From the NCBI GenBank assembly GCA_946478865.1, contig CAMLDO010000020.1:1-39898 (forward strand): DNA of 39,898 nucleotides. The letters are read 5' to 3'. Positions 8,786-17,205 of the stretch are shown here, one piece after another. The DNA comes from an uncultured Methylobacillus sp. Its GTDB lineage: Bacteria > Pseudomonadota > Gammaproteobacteria > Burkholderiales > Methylophilaceae. The position numbers and the translations under genes were made by a program. Each line of letters opens with the position of its first letter. The stretch's first letter is position 1. The notes under the pieces are model-generated. The model saw nothing but the letters and a program-made list of their open reading frames with translations, had not been told where the DNA came from and made no database searches.

Positions 8786-8793
8786 GTCATATG
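8765..8793. repeat. Perfect 13-bp inverted repeat between divergent glycosyltransferase and phosphoketolase genes
   Basis: Arms CATATGACATTTC and GAAATGTCATATG are separated by GAT. There is no T-run, so it is an operator-like dyad rather than a terminator. Because each arm contains TGTCAT or its complement, a PhoB-type site can be read in both directions, more weakly towards phosphoketolase (ATTTCGA-TGAA-ATGTCAT). A dimeric repressor operator is the alternative. Confidence 0.7.
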
Positions 8794-8836
8794 ACGGAAT
8801 CATTCGCAACCAATTTGCAACAGCCATGTCGATTAA

Positions 8837-8862
8837 TTGGCACACTGGCTTTAGGCTTATTA
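8837..8862 (+). promoter_or_regulatory. Candidate sigma70 promoter for phosphoketolase
   Basis: A TTGGCA-like -35 and a TAGAAT -10 are spaced about 18 bp apart in the 238-bp region between the glycosyltransferase and phosphoketolase genes, about 100 nt before the chosen phosphoketolase start. I checked for a sigma54 reading of TTGGCAC and rejected it, because the -12 GC is misplaced. Confidence 0.35.
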
Positions 8863-8961
8863 GAATGTGCGCTCTGCCAGAACATTCCCGACAGAGCTTT
8901 TCCGGGAACCCGCAGAAGTATCGCGAATCCCATGGTTACGCTACGTTTTGAAAGCTTGCAC

Positions 8962-11340
8962 ATGACAACCTCTACGCCCCTTGCCGCTATCGACGAGACC
9001 GAACTGCTTTCGCTGGATGCGTGGTGGCGCGCCTGCAACTATCTCGCCGCCGGCATGATCTACTTGCACGACAACCCCTTGCTCAAGGAACCGCTGCAAC
9101 CCGAACACATCAAGAAGCGCCTGCTCGGCCATTGGGGAGCGAGCCCAGGCCTGAGCTTCGTGTATGCCCACATGAACCGGCTCATCGTCAAATACGACCT
9201 TGACGCAATTTTCCTCGCTGGCCCGGGACATGGCGCGCCAGGCGTGCTGGCGCCGGTTTATCTTGAAGGCACCTATAGCGAGATCTATCCGGAAAAAGAC
9301 GAAAGCGAGGCCGGACTCAAGCGATTCTTCAAGGAGTTTTCCTTCCCCGGCGGCATCGGCAGCCATTGCACCCCGGAAACGCCGGGCTCCATCCATGAAG
9401 GCGGAGAACTGGGTTACAGCGTCTCTCACGCCTTCGGCGCCGCCTACGACAACCCTGACCTGCTAGTGACCGTCGTGGTCGGCGACGGCGAGGCGGAAAC
9501 GGGGCCGCTCGCCACTGCCTGGCACTCGACCAAGTTCCTCAATCCGGTGCGCGACGGCGCCGTGCTGCCGGTACTGCATCTCAACGGCTACAAGATCAAC
9601 AACCCCACGCTGCTTTCACGCATTTCACACGAGGAACTCGCCAGCTTGTTCGAAGGCTATGGCTGGACGCCATATTTCGTCGAAGGCAGTAACCCGATGG
9701 ACATGCATCGCCAGATGGCCGCAACCATGGAACGCTGCGTGACCGAAATTCGCCGCATCCAGCAGGAAGCGCGCGCCAGCGGCCAGGCGACGCGCCCGCG
9801 CTGGCCGATGATCGTGCTGCGCTCGCCCAAAGGCTGGACCGGGCCCAAGGAAGTCGACGGGCACAAGGTGGAAGGCTACTGGCGCGCGCATCAGGTGCCG
9901 CTCGCCGGCGTCGCGGACAATCCGCAGCATCTTGCGCAACTGCATGACTGGCTCGCGAGCTATCGCCCGCAGGAGCTGTTCGATGCACAGGGCAGGCTGC
10001 GACCTGAACTGAAATCGTTGTCGCCCAAGGGCCAGCGCCGCATGAGCGCCAATCCGCACGCCAATGGCGGATTGCTGCGCCGCCCTCTGCGCATGCCGGA
10101 TTTCCGCGATTACGCCGTCAAGCTCGAGGACGCGGGAAAAACGATGGAAGGCAACACGCATCCGCTGGGGCAACTGCTGCGCGACGTGATGGCGGCCAAC
10201 ATGGATAGCTTCCGCCTGTTCGGCCCGGACGAAACGACCTCCAACAAGCTGGACGACGTGTATCAGGCCAGCAAGAAAACCTGGATGGCCGCGCTGCTGC
10301 CCGAAGACGCGGACGGCGGGCAGCTCTCGCCGGACGGGCGCGTCATGGAAATGCTGTCCGAGCACACGCTGGAGGGCTGGCTGGAAGGCTATCTGCTCAC
10401 CGGGCGGCACGGCTTCTTTTCCACCTATGAAGCCTTCGTGCACGTGATCGACTCGATGTTCAACCAGCACGCCAAATGGCTGGATATTTGTCGCGATATT
10501 TCCTGGCGCAAGCCGGTGTCGTCGCTCAATCTGCTCATCACCTCCACCGTCTGGCGGCAGGACCACAACGGCTTCAGCCACCAGGATCCTGGCTTCCTCG
10601 ACGTCGTGGTCAACAAGAGCCCCAACGTCACCCGCATCTATCTGCCGCCGGATGCGAACTGCCTGCTCAGCGTCGCCAACCACTGCCTGGAAAGTACCGA
10701 TTACATCAACGTGATCGTCGCGGACAAGCAGAAGCATCTGCAGTATCTCGACATGGAAGCAGCCATCCGCCACTGCACCAAGGGCATCGACATCTGGGAC
10801 TGGGCAAGCAACGACGACGGCGGGCAGCCGGATGCGGTCATGGCATCGGCAGGCGATGTGGCAACGCAGGAAGCGCTCGCGGCTGTCGCGCTGCTGCGCG
10901 AACATATCCCGGACGTGAAGCTGCGCTTCGTTAATGTGGTCGATCTCTACAAGCTCACGCCAGCCTACCAGCACCCGCACGGCCTGACCGATGAGGACTT
11001 CGACAGCCTGTTCACGCTGGACAAGCCCATCATCTTCAATTTCCACGGCTACCCCTACCTCATCCATCGCCTGGCCTACCGCCGCCACAATCATTCCAAC
11101 CTGCACGTGCGCGGCTACAAGGAAAAAGGCAATATCAACACGCCGCTGGAACTCGCGATCAACAACCAGATTGACCGCTTCAGCCTCGCCATCGACGTGA
11201 TCGACCGCGTTCCTCGCCTCAAGGTGGCCGCGGCGCACGTCAAGGAACGCCTGCGCAACCAGCAGATGGCGTGCAAGGCCTACGCCTGGGAACATGGTGT
11301 GGATCTGCCGGAAGTGGATGGCTGGACGTGGCCGTATTGA
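8962..11340 (+). CDS. xfp: Xylulose-5-phosphate/fructose-6-phosphate phosphoketolase
   Basis: Thiamine-diphosphate enzyme that splits xylulose 5-phosphate (and often fructose 6-phosphate) with inorganic phosphate into acetyl phosphate and an aldose phosphate. It has 792 residues, full family length. The TPP motif [16 protein letters not shown] begins at residue 174, and the phosphoketolase stretches [16 protein letters not shown] and [12 protein letters not shown] are present. I chose ATG 8962 ([20 protein letters not shown]) from family alignment. ATG 8932 and further upstream starts are open, and no strong Shine-Dalgarno marks any of them. It overlaps acetate kinase, so acetyl phosphate is converted to acetate and ATP. 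Confidence 0.95.
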   Translation: MTTSTPLAAIDETELLSLDAWWRACNYLAAGMIYLHDNPLLKEPLQPEHIKKRLLGHWGASPGLSFVYAHMNRLIVKYDLDAIFLAGPGHGAPGVLAPVYLEGTYSEIYPEKDESEAGLKRFFKEFSFPGGIGSHCTPETPGSIHEGGELGYSVSHAFGAAYDNPDLLVTVVVGDGEAETGPLATAWHSTKFLNPVRDGAVLPVLHLNGYKINNPTLLSRISHEELASLFEGYGWTPYFVEGSNPMDMHRQMAATMERCVTEIRRIQQEARASGQATRPRWPMIVLRSPKGWTGPKEVDGHKVEGYWRAHQVPLAGVADNPQHLAQLHDWLASYRPQELFDAQGRLRPELKSLSPKGQRRMSANPHANGGLLRRPLRMPDFRDYAVKLEDAGKTMEGNTHPLGQLLRDVMAANMDSFRLFGPDETTSNKLDDVYQASKKTWMAALLPEDADGGQLSPDGRVMEMLSEHTLEGWLEGYLLTGRHGFFSTYEAFVHVIDSMFNQHAKWLDICRDISWRKPVSSLNLLITSTVWRQDHNGFSHQDPGFLDVVVNKSPNVTRIYLPPDANCLLSVANHCLESTDYINVIVADKQKHLQYLDMEAAIRHCTKGIDIWDWASNDDGGQPDAVMASAGDVATQEALAAVALLREHIPDVKLRFVNVVDLYKLTPAYQHPHGLTDEDFDSLFTLDKPIIFNFHGYPYLIHRLAYRRHNHSNLHVRGYKEKGNINTPLELAINNQIDRFSLAIDVIDRVPRLKVAAAHVKERLRNQQMACKAYAWEHGVDLPEVDGWTWPY

Positions 11341-12410
11341 ACATCCTGACGATCAACAGTGGCTCGTCCAGTCTTAAGGCCAGTCTGTTCCTGGCCGATG
11401 GCACGCGGCGCAACTTCCGCTACGAGCATATCGGTCACGGCTTTCCGCACGACCACGATGAGGCCTTTTCCGCGCTGATGCATGATCTGGGCGATGTGCA
11501 GCCGCATGCCATCGGCCACCGCTTCGTGCATGGGGGCGAGATTACCGACGCGGCCCGAATCATCGATGCAGCCGAGCGCCAGCGGCTGGAAGACATCCGC
11601 TATCTCGCTCCCCTCCACATGCCGGGCAATCTGCTGGGCGCCGACCTGTGCGCGCGCCATTTCAACGTGCCGCAGGTCGCCTGCTTCGACACCGCCTTCC
11701 ACGCCACCTTGCCGGAAATCGCCTGGCGACTGCCGATTCCTGCCGAATACGGCATGCGGCGCTATGGCTTTCACGGCATCAACTATGCGCACATTGCGCG
11801 GCAGCTCCCGCAACTGCTGGGCGAACAGACAAAAGGCCGCATCGTGGTCGCCCACCTCGGCAACGGCGCGAGTCTGTGCCTGCTGGAAAACCTGAAATCG
11901 GTCGATACCAGCATGGGATACACCCCCGCCGGAGGCATCCCGATGGGAACGCGCAGCGGCGATCTCGATCCCGGCGTGATGCTGGAACTCGCCAAACGCA
12001 TGGACCCGGATGCGCTGGCCGATACGGTGTATCACCGCATGGGGTTATGGGCGCTTTCAGGCGGTGAGGACAGTGAAATGTCTGTGCTGCTGAAAAGTAC
12101 GAGGCCGCAGGCGCGCTTTGCCGTGGAATATTTCGCGCGCCAGATCCGCGCCTGCATCGGTGCTTATGCCGCCAAGGCAGGCGGGCTGGATGGGCTGGTT
12201 TTCACCGGCGGCATAGGAGAGCATGCGGCTCTCGTACGCACGTTGGTGTGCGAGCCGCTAGGGTTTCTGGGATTCGTACTGGATGGGGAGGCGAACGAAG
12301 CGCATCGGGAACGGATATCCGCACCGGGCTCCCGCCCGGTTCTGGTGGTACGCGCGGACGAAGAGGCAGAAATCGCCCGCCTCACGGCAGACCTCACTTC
12401 CCCGGGCTAG
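11328..12410 (+). CDS. ackA: Acetate kinase
   Basis: Converts acetyl phosphate and ADP to acetate and ATP, completing the phosphoketolase branch. It has about 360 residues, shorter than E. coli AckA (400). Family motifs are visible: [11 protein letters not shown] near the N-terminus, [44 protein letters not shown] and FTGGIGEH. The start is uncertain. GTG 11328 overlaps the phosphoketolase end by 13 nt, while TTG 11337 would give the common 4-nt overlap; the frame continues upstream inside xfp. Either way the two genes are translationally coupled. Confidence 0.94.
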   Translation: MAVLNILTINSGSSSLKASLFLADGTRRNFRYEHIGHGFPHDHDEAFSALMHDLGDVQPHAIGHRFVHGGEITDAARIIDAAERQRLEDIRYLAPLHMPGNLLGADLCARHFNVPQVACFDTAFHATLPEIAWRLPIPAEYGMRRYGFHGINYAHIARQLPQLLGEQTKGRIVVAHLGNGASLCLLENLKSVDTSMGYTPAGGIPMGTRSGDLDPGVMLELAKRMDPDALADTVYHRMGLWALSGGEDSEMSVLLKSTRPQARFAVEYFARQIRACIGAYAAKAGGLDGLVFTGGIGEHAALVRTLVCEPLGFLGFVLDGEANEAHRERISAPGSRPVLVVRADEEAEIARLTADLTSPG

Positions 12411-12618
12411 CGCTATCGCCCTGCTGGTCCGCCAGTTCCTTGAGAAACTGCTCGATATCCCACTCGCAGCCGCCGCATCCCGAGAGCGCGCCGGTTTTGC
12501 GCGAAATCGCCTGCAAATCGAATCCCTGACGGAACAGTTTTTCGATCTCGCAGCGTTTGGTGCCGCTGCAAAAGCACAGGACTTCGTTGGGATCAGGAAT
12601 GGTATCGCCAGAGGTCAA
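12394..12618 (-). CDS. BFD-like [2Fe-2S] protein
   Basis: Small soluble protein of 74 residues with the bacterioferritin-associated ferredoxin (BFD) cysteine pattern: C15-x-C17 and C48-x-x-C51, spaced as in the family. BFD proteins reduce bacterioferritin iron or serve as iron-sulfur modules; the partner here is unknown. A bacterioferritin-like gene lies 20 kb away at 33086-33556. It converges on ackA, and the two coding ends overlap by 17 nt. It may be co-transcribed with dgkA upstream, but a 91-bp gap holding an inverted repeat separates them. Confidence 0.78.
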   Translation of the reverse strand: MTSGDTIPDPNEVLCFCSGTKRCEIEKLFRQGFDLQAISRKTGALSGCGGCEWDIEQFLKELADQQGDSASPGK

Positions 12619-12625
12619 CTCGGAT

Positions 12626-12653
12626 ATCCGGAGAGGTTGGAAACACTCCGGAT
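12626..12653. repeat. Inverted repeat between dgkA and the BFD-like gene
   Basis: Perfect 8-bp arms ATCCGGAG and CTCCGGAT with a 12-nt loop. On the plus strand four Ts follow, but no plus-strand gene ends nearby. On the minus strand it lies between dgkA and the BFD-like start, without a T-run. It may be a weak terminator, a processing hairpin or an operator. Confidence 0.5.
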
Positions 12654-12709
12654 TTTACCCTGTATGCCCCAGCCCATGCCGCGACTAATGGTGTTTGCGC
12701 GGGAAGGCC

Positions 12710-13078
12710 TTAATTCAGCAGTACCAAACTCCAAACGATAGCGAGATTGAGCAGGCTCATGAAGACCGCCGCGCTGCCGATGTCCTTGGCCCGCTTGGCG
12801 AGATTGTGCTTTTCCAGCGATACGCGGTCCACTGTGGCCTCGACCGCTGAATTGAGCAGTTCCACTATCATCACGAGCAGCACGCTGCCGATCATGAGCG
12901 CGCGTCCGATTGCATCGTGCTCGATGAACAGCGCGAGCGGGATGAGTACGATGGCGAGCAGCACTTCCTGGCGAAAGGCATCCTCGTTCTGGTAAGCCGC
13001 CTTGAGGCCGGCCATGGAATAGCCGAAAGCATTGATGAGACGGCGCAGGCCGGTTTTCCCCTTGAACGGACTTTCCAT
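12710..13078 (-). CDS. dgkA: Diacylglycerol kinase DgkA
   Basis: Small trimeric inner-membrane kinase that phosphorylates diacylglycerol to phosphatidic acid. It has 122 residues, the same length as E. coli DgkA. It has an amphipathic N-terminus, three hydrophobic segments and the signature ELLNSAVEATVDRVS followed by KRAKDIGSAAVF. I start at ATG 13078 (MESPFKGKTGLRR), supported by AGGAAAG upstream; the frame is open to 13171 without family similarity. It is divergent from the phospholipase C homologue, whose predicted product is DgkA's substrate. This suggests that diacylglycerol can be returned to phospholipid or left for glycolipid synthesis. Confidence 0.94.
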   Translation of the reverse strand: MESPFKGKTGLRRLINAFGYSMAGLKAAYQNEDAFRQEVLLAIVLIPLALFIEHDAIGRALMIGSVLLVMIVELLNSAVEATVDRVSLEKHNLAKRAKDIGSAAVFMSLLNLAIVWSLVLLN

Positions 13079-13149
13079 ATGCTCTTTCCTGTTTTTTGTC
13101 TGGCTGGAGTATAGCAGCGCCTCCCGGCGGTCTTCGAATAAATCGTTGT

Positions 13150-13189
13150 CTGTCACGATAACATCACCCACCTGTCACGAGGCTTTCAT
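13150..13189 (+). promoter_or_regulatory. Tandem Pho box (four heptads) ahead of the phospholipase C gene
   Basis: Four heptads in strict 11-bp steps: CTGTCAC, ACATCAC, CTGTCAC, CTTTCAT, separated by GATA, CCAC and GAGG. The two CTGTCAC copies match the PhoB consensus exactly. A -10-like CACAGT lies 10 bp after the last heptad (13200-13205), putting the predicted start about 13212, essentially at the ATG. Overlapping double boxes are known from strongly PhoB-dependent promoters. Confidence 0.75.
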
Positions 13190-13212
13190 TGCGGCACGGC
13201 ACAGTGCCCGCC

Positions 13213-14136
13213 ATGAAACTCCGTCGTTATTGCCTGCTGTGGCTGCCTCCGCTCCTGCTGCAAAGTACCGACGCCTGTGCGTGGGGGCTGCTGACTCACG
13301 TCTACTTTGCACAGTGGCTGCTGTGGGCGCTGCCGCTGGCCGACCCCAACCTGCGCCGCGCGGTGCAGCGTTTCCCGGAACTGGTCATGGCCGGTGCGTG
13401 CCTGCCCGACCTTGCGCTGGTTTCCCCCGCCTTCCGCGACACGCACCGCTGGGAGCATATCCGCGCATTGCTGCACGGCGCCCGCAGCGACGAGGAAACC
13501 GCAGCCGCGCTTGGCTACGCGAGTCACCTGCTGGTGGACGTCGTCGCCCATAACCACTTTGTGCCCGCACACGAGGCGATGTGGTTCGACAAGACCCTGT
13601 TCACCCATGTCACCAGCGAATGGGCCGTCGATGCGCATATCTCGGCGATCACGACAGTAGCCCCCCATCAGTTGCTCGTCTCGCAGCGAGAGATACTTGC
13701 CCCCATGATGGCGCGGCGTTTCCGCTGCACGCCGCAACGTGCCGAACAGGCACTGCGCAGGCTGGCCAACGCTGACCGTCTGCTGCGCGGTGCACGGCTG
13801 CCGCATCTGCTTTACCGCGTATTCCGCACCCTGGATCGGCGCGTGTTCCGCCATTTCGTCTATTACGTATCGCAAACGCAATCTGTACTGGAAAAGATCG
13901 AGACGGTGCTCGACGGCAGCCATCCGGTGTGGGAGCCCGATCCGCAACATCCTTCGGATCTGCTGAGCGAACTGCGGGAAATCACGCTAACGCAACTGGA
14001 AACGCGCCACCCGGCGCCTATCGGCTTGTTCTCGCTCGCCCCCGACCGTCTGGCCGGCAGCGTTCAGATCACGAGGAAAGATACTGCCGCGATGGAGGCG
14101 CCAATCGCGGCACCTGCCAACACGTCGCTCGGGTAA
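13213..14136 (+). CDS. Secreted zinc-dependent phospholipase C family protein
   Basis: Predicted exported hydrolase of 307 residues related to zinc-dependent phospholipase C (Bacillus cereus type). A short signal peptide ends at ACA-23, leaving Trp24 as the mature N-terminus, where the family uses Trp1 as a zinc ligand. H105-x3-D109-x5-H115 and H132-x3-E136 have the same spacing as the B. cereus ligands H118/D122/H128 and H142/E146. D66 and H78 or H82 could complete the trinuclear site. It would release diacylglycerol and a phosphorylated headgroup. The start at 13213 has no Shine-Dalgarno and the predicted transcript begins there, so it may be leaderless. Its 3' end overlaps the opposing PAP2 gene by 73 nt. 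The substrate is untested. Confidence 0.8.
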   Translation: MKLRRYCLLWLPPLLLQSTDACAWGLLTHVYFAQWLLWALPLADPNLRRAVQRFPELVMAGACLPDLALVSPAFRDTHRWEHIRALLHGARSDEETAAALGYASHLLVDVVAHNHFVPAHEAMWFDKTLFTHVTSEWAVDAHISAITTVAPHQLLVSQREILAPMMARRFRCTPQRAEQALRRLANADRLLRGARLPHLLYRVFRTLDRRVFRHFVYYVSQTQSVLEKIETVLDGSHPVWEPDPQHPSDLLSELREITLTQLETRHPAPIGLFSLAPDRLAGSVQITRKDTAAMEAPIAAPANTSLG

Positions 14137-14597
14137 TGCAAGCCCAGCACCAGCCGTGACAACGCCACCAGCAAGGTGAACGGTACCAGCAGCCACGCCA
14201 GCATCGGGAAATAAGCGAGCCCCACGCTGCAGAACACGACCGCGTGCAGGGTATGCCCCGAAGGAAAGCTGAACTGATCGAGCGGCGCTCCAGCAAGCCG
14301 AATGGCCTGATGAACCTGGTAGGGGCGCGGACGCAAGGTCTTGCCCTTGAGCCATTTGTAGATCAGGGTGCCGGTCAGCCCCGCAAGCGCCATGTGCAGG
14401 GCGGGGAGCCAGCCTTCGATCGGATCGGCCAGCACGATACCCAGCATGACCGTATACCAGAACACCCCGTCGCCAAGCCGGCTGACGAGTTTGAAGAACA
14501 GCCGCACCCAGCGATGGCGGCTGGTTCGGTTGAGACTCACGCACAGCGACGTATCGAACGCGTGCATGCGATGAAGATAAAAATGCACCCTATTCAT
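14064..14597 (-). CDS. PAP2 family membrane phosphatase
   Basis: Integral-membrane phosphatase of 177 residues with about five hydrophobic spans and the complete PAP2 triad: K84-x6-R91P92, PSGH (112-115) and SR-x5-H-x3-D (147-158). Such enzymes remove phosphate from phosphatidate, phosphatidylglycerophosphate or undecaprenyl pyrophosphate on the periplasmic side. I start at ATG 14597, which has a strong GGAGG; longer frames lack this. It overlaps the end of the GT4 gene by 8 nt, so the two are co-translated. With that partner, phosphatidate to diacylglycerol conversion is a reasonable guess, but undecaprenyl pyrophosphate cannot be excluded. Confidence 0.88.
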   Translation of the reverse strand: MNRVHFYLHRMHAFDTSLCVSLNRTSRHRWVRLFFKLVSRLGDGVFWYTVMLGIVLADPIEGWLPALHMALAGLTGTLIYKWLKGKTLRPRPYQVHQAIRLAGAPLDQFSFPSGHTLHAVVFCSVGLAYFPMLAWLLVPFTLLVALSRLVLGLHYPSDVLAGAAIGASIAAVSFLVI

Positions 14598-15792
14598 TTC
14601 GGCCTCCTTGCATCGCCTGATGCAGGTAGTGTTCAAAAACCCCGCTCACATCCTCCCAGCTCTGGCGCATCACGGTTTCCCGTGCCGCCGCTCCGAGACG
14701 GCGCACCTGATTGAGGTCACTGGCAAGCCCGGATACGCGACGCAGGAAACTCTCCGTATCGCCGAACGAAGCCAGCAGCCCGTTCTGCTTGTGCTCGATA
14801 TGCATGGCCGCCGCCGCATAGTCGTACGCGACCACGGCCAGTCCGCTCGCCATCGCCTCGGGCACAACGTTGCCGTAGGTCTCGGTGAGGCTGGGGAAAA
14901 GAAAGACGTCCGCGGAAGCGTAATGCTCGGCGAGGTCGATGCCGCGCCGCGAACCGGAAAACACATGATCCGGATAGCGCCGCTGCATTTTCGCGTAGAG
15001 CGGCCCCTCGCCTACCCACACCATGCGAGCATTGGGCTGGCGCCGCTTGAGCTGTTCGAATGCCTGTACTACGACATCCAGATTCTTTTCCGGAGCCATG
15101 CGCCCGACGTGCAGCGCAACTACATCGTTTTCCCGTACGCCCCAGAGCGCGCGTATGGACTTGCTGCGGCGCGCCGGATCGAACAGGCCCGCATCCACGC
15201 CGCGCCCGAGCACGACGACATTGCGATAGCCTTCCTGCTGCAAAGTCTGGCGCAAGGTCGCATCTGGCACCATGGTCACGGCCGACTGGTTGTGCAGAGT
15301 ACGCAGATGCCGCGTAACCACGCCACGCAACCAGCCCATGCGGTAATGGCGGCAATAGCGATGGAAATTGGTATGGAAGGTGGTCGTCACCGGGATCAGC
15401 ATGCGCCGCGCCACCTTGAGCGCAGCCCAGCCGAGCGGGCCCTCGGTGGCGATATGCACCACGTCCGGCCGGCGCTCCGTCCAGGCGCGTTCGAGCATCC
15501 CCGTGACCGGCAGGCCGAAACGCAAGCCGGCATAGCCCGGGATAGGCAGTCCCGGCACCAGCAGGTGCGACAACGGGGAGGATTCAGCAGCAGGCTGCTC
15601 GCCGTTCTGACGCGGGCGGATCACGTGGACCTGCCAGTGCCGCTCGGCCAGTTTTTCGGAAAGGCGTGACAGCGTCATCGCGACGCCGTTGATTTCCGGA
15701 GGCCAGGTTTCGGTAACCAGACTGAGCTGGAACTTACCCCGGACGAGAGCCGCTATTGCGGTATCAGGCGTGATTCCCATGGGCGTGAGCAT
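14590..15792 (-). CDS. GT4 glycosyltransferase, SQD2/MgtA-like
   Basis: GT-B glycosyltransferase of 400 residues. The motifs TETWPPEINGVAMT (27-40), FHTNFHRY (139-146), GRMAPEKN (230-237) and the E-x7-E motif ETYGNVVPE (304-312) place it near the GT4 group that includes sulfolipid synthase SQD2/SqdX and mannosyltransferase MgtA, many of which act on diacylglycerol or lipid acceptors. It is a paralogue of the glycosyltransferase at 7569-8723. The donor and acceptor cannot be read from sequence. The start at 15792 is tentative: no Shine-Dalgarno is seen, ATG 15780 is also in frame, and the codon lies in a hairpin loop. It follows glmM by 45 nt and precedes PAP2. Confidence 0.82.
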   Translation of the reverse strand: MLTPMGITPDTAIAALVRGKFQLSLVTETWPPEINGVAMTLSRLSEKLAERHWQVHVIRPRQNGEQPAAESSPLSHLLVPGLPIPGYAGLRFGLPVTGMLERAWTERRPDVVHIATEGPLGWAALKVARRMLIPVTTTFHTNFHRYCRHYRMGWLRGVVTRHLRTLHNQSAVTMVPDATLRQTLQQEGYRNVVVLGRGVDAGLFDPARRSKSIRALWGVRENDVVALHVGRMAPEKNLDVVVQAFEQLKRRQPNARMVWVGEGPLYAKMQRRYPDHVFSGSRRGIDLAEHYASADVFLFPSLTETYGNVVPEAMASGLAVVAYDYAAAAMHIEHKQNGLLASFGDTESFLRRVSGLASDLNQVRRLGAAARETVMRQSWEDVSGVFEHYLHQAMQGGRNE

Positions 15793-15803
15793 CCCATGGG
15801 AAT
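15773..15803 (-). repeat. Hairpin enclosing the start codon of the second glycosyltransferase
   Basis: Perfect 11-bp inverted repeat ATTCCCATGGG / CCCATGGGAAT with a 9-nt spacer. Read on the mRNA strand, the presumed start ATG (15792-15790) is the first triplet of the loop, and each arm carries another ATG. It could control translation start or be coincidental. Confidence 0.6.
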
Positions 15804-15806
15804 ATT

Positions 15807-15826
15807 AAAAATTGATTTCGAATCAA
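15807..15826 (-). terminator. Weak terminator-like hairpin after glmM
   Basis: On the minus strand an AT-rich 6-bp stem TTGATT / AATCAA with a 3-nt loop precedes five Ts, 12 nt after the glmM stop. The stem is too weak for efficient termination, so read-through into the glycosyltransferase is likely. Confidence 0.3.
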
Positions 15827-15837
15827 AGAAGAGCGTG

Positions 15838-17205
15838 TTACACAGCAGCAGTGGCAGCATCACGCACGACATCTGCAATGCGCTGCGCCAGCACTTCCAC
15901 CTGCGCGCGATTCTGCCCTTCGACCATGACGCGCACCTTGGGCTCGGTCCCGGAAGCGCGCAGCAGCACGCGACCGCTGCCGTTGAGCTCGCTCTCGGCG
16001 GCGCTTACCGCGTTGCGGATCGCCGCATTGCCATCAAGATCGATGCGCTGCTTGACGGTCACGTTGACCAGCACCTGCGGATAAAGCTCCAGCCCGGCGC
16101 CGAGTTCGGCCAGCGACTTGCCGCCTGCACGCATTGCATACAGTACCTGCAGCGCAGCAATGATGCCGTCGCCGCTGCTGTGCTTGTCCAAGGCCAGGAT
16201 ATGACCCGAATTCTCGCCGCCGATCTGCCAGTCGTTCTGGCTCAGCAATTCCAGTACGTAGCGGTCACCCACCTTGGCACGCGCGAACGGGATGTCGGCC
16301 TTGGCCAGCGCATGTTCCAGCGCAAGGTTGGTCATGAGCGTGCCGACAACGCCGCCCCCCAGCTTGCCGCGCTGCTTGCGGTGCATGGCGATGATGTACA
16401 GCAGTTGGTCGCCGTCCAGCAACTTGCCGCTGGCATCCGTCATCAGCACGCGATCGCCATCGCCGTCAAAGGCGATACCGAGGTCGGCGCCATGCTCGAC
16501 CACCGCCTTGCGCAGCGCATCGGTATGCGTGGAGCCGCACTCGTGGTTGATGTTGAGGCCATCCGGCTGTACGCCTATGGTAACGACTTCCGCGCCAAGT
16601 TCATGAAACACCGGCGGTGCCACGTGATAAGTGGCACCGTGCGCGCAATCGAGCACGATCTTCAGTCCGCGCAGGTCGAGCGCGTTGGGGAAGGTGCTCT
16701 TGCAGAATTCAATGTAGCGGCCGGCAGCGTCATTGATACGGCGCGCCTTACCAAGCTTTGCGGAAGGCATGACCTGCATCGGCTTGTCGAGTTCGGCTTC
16801 GATTGCGAGTTCGATCGCATCCGGCAACTTGGTGCCCTCGGCAGAGAAGAACTTGATGCCGTTATCTTCGAACGGGTTATGCGAGGCGGTAATGACGATG
16901 CCGACCTGTGCACGCAGCGCACGCGTGAGGTAGGCCACTGCGGGAGTCGGCATCGGGCCGGTCAGCAGCACGTCCACGCCTGCGGCTGAAAGGCCCGCTT
17001 CCAATGCAGCTTCCAGCATATAGCCGGAAATGCGCGTGTCCTTGCCGATCAATACCGTTGGATGTGTACCCTTGCCGGCATGAGTGTCGATGCCGGCAAG
17101 TACACGACCTGCGGCATAACCGAGACGCATCACGAAATCAGGGGTAATCGGAGCTACACCGACACGGCCACGCACACCGTCGGTACCGAAATATTTTCTG
17201 CTCAT
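15838..17205 (-). CDS. glmM: Phosphoglucosamine mutase
   Basis: Converts glucosamine 6-phosphate to glucosamine 1-phosphate for peptidoglycan and lipopolysaccharide precursors. It has 455 residues, full length. N-terminal [11 protein letters not shown], the phosphoserine loop [14 protein letters not shown], the metal loop DGDGDRVLM, the sugar-binding motif GGENSGH and the phosphate-binding motif [15 protein letters not shown] are all present. Its ATG overlaps the folP stop by 4 nt (ATGA), so it is translationally coupled to folP in the common ftsH-folP-glmM order. Confidence 0.97.
   Translation of the reverse strand: MSRKYFGTDGVRGRVGVAPITPDFVMRLGYAAGRVLAGIDTHAGKGTHPTVLIGKDTRISGYMLEAALEAGLSAAGVDVLLTGPMPTPAVAYLTRALRAQVGIVITASHNPFEDNGIKFFSAEGTKLPDAIELAIEAELDKPMQVMPSAKLGKARRINDAAGRYIEFCKSTFPNALDLRGLKIVLDCAHGATYHVAPPVFHELGAEVVTIGVQPDGLNINHECGSTHTDALRKAVVEHGADLGIAFDGDGDRVLMTDASGKLLDGDQLLYIIAMHRKQRGKLGGGVVGTLMTNLALEHALAKADIPFARAKVGDRYVLELLSQNDWQIGGENSGHILALDKHSSGDGIIAALQVLYAMRAGGKSLAELGAGLELYPQVLVNVTVKQRIDLDGNAAIRNAVSAAESELNGSGRVLLRASGTEPKVRVMVEGQNRAQVEVLAQRIADVVRDAATAAV

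Noticed and set aside
8837..8853. Possible sigma54 promoter (TTGGCAC) ahead of phosphoketolase
   Set aside because: No GC at the required -12 distance; a sigma70 reading fits better.
9625..11295. 556-codon open frame on the minus strand
   Set aside because: Antisense to phosphoketolase, whose motifs are unambiguous.
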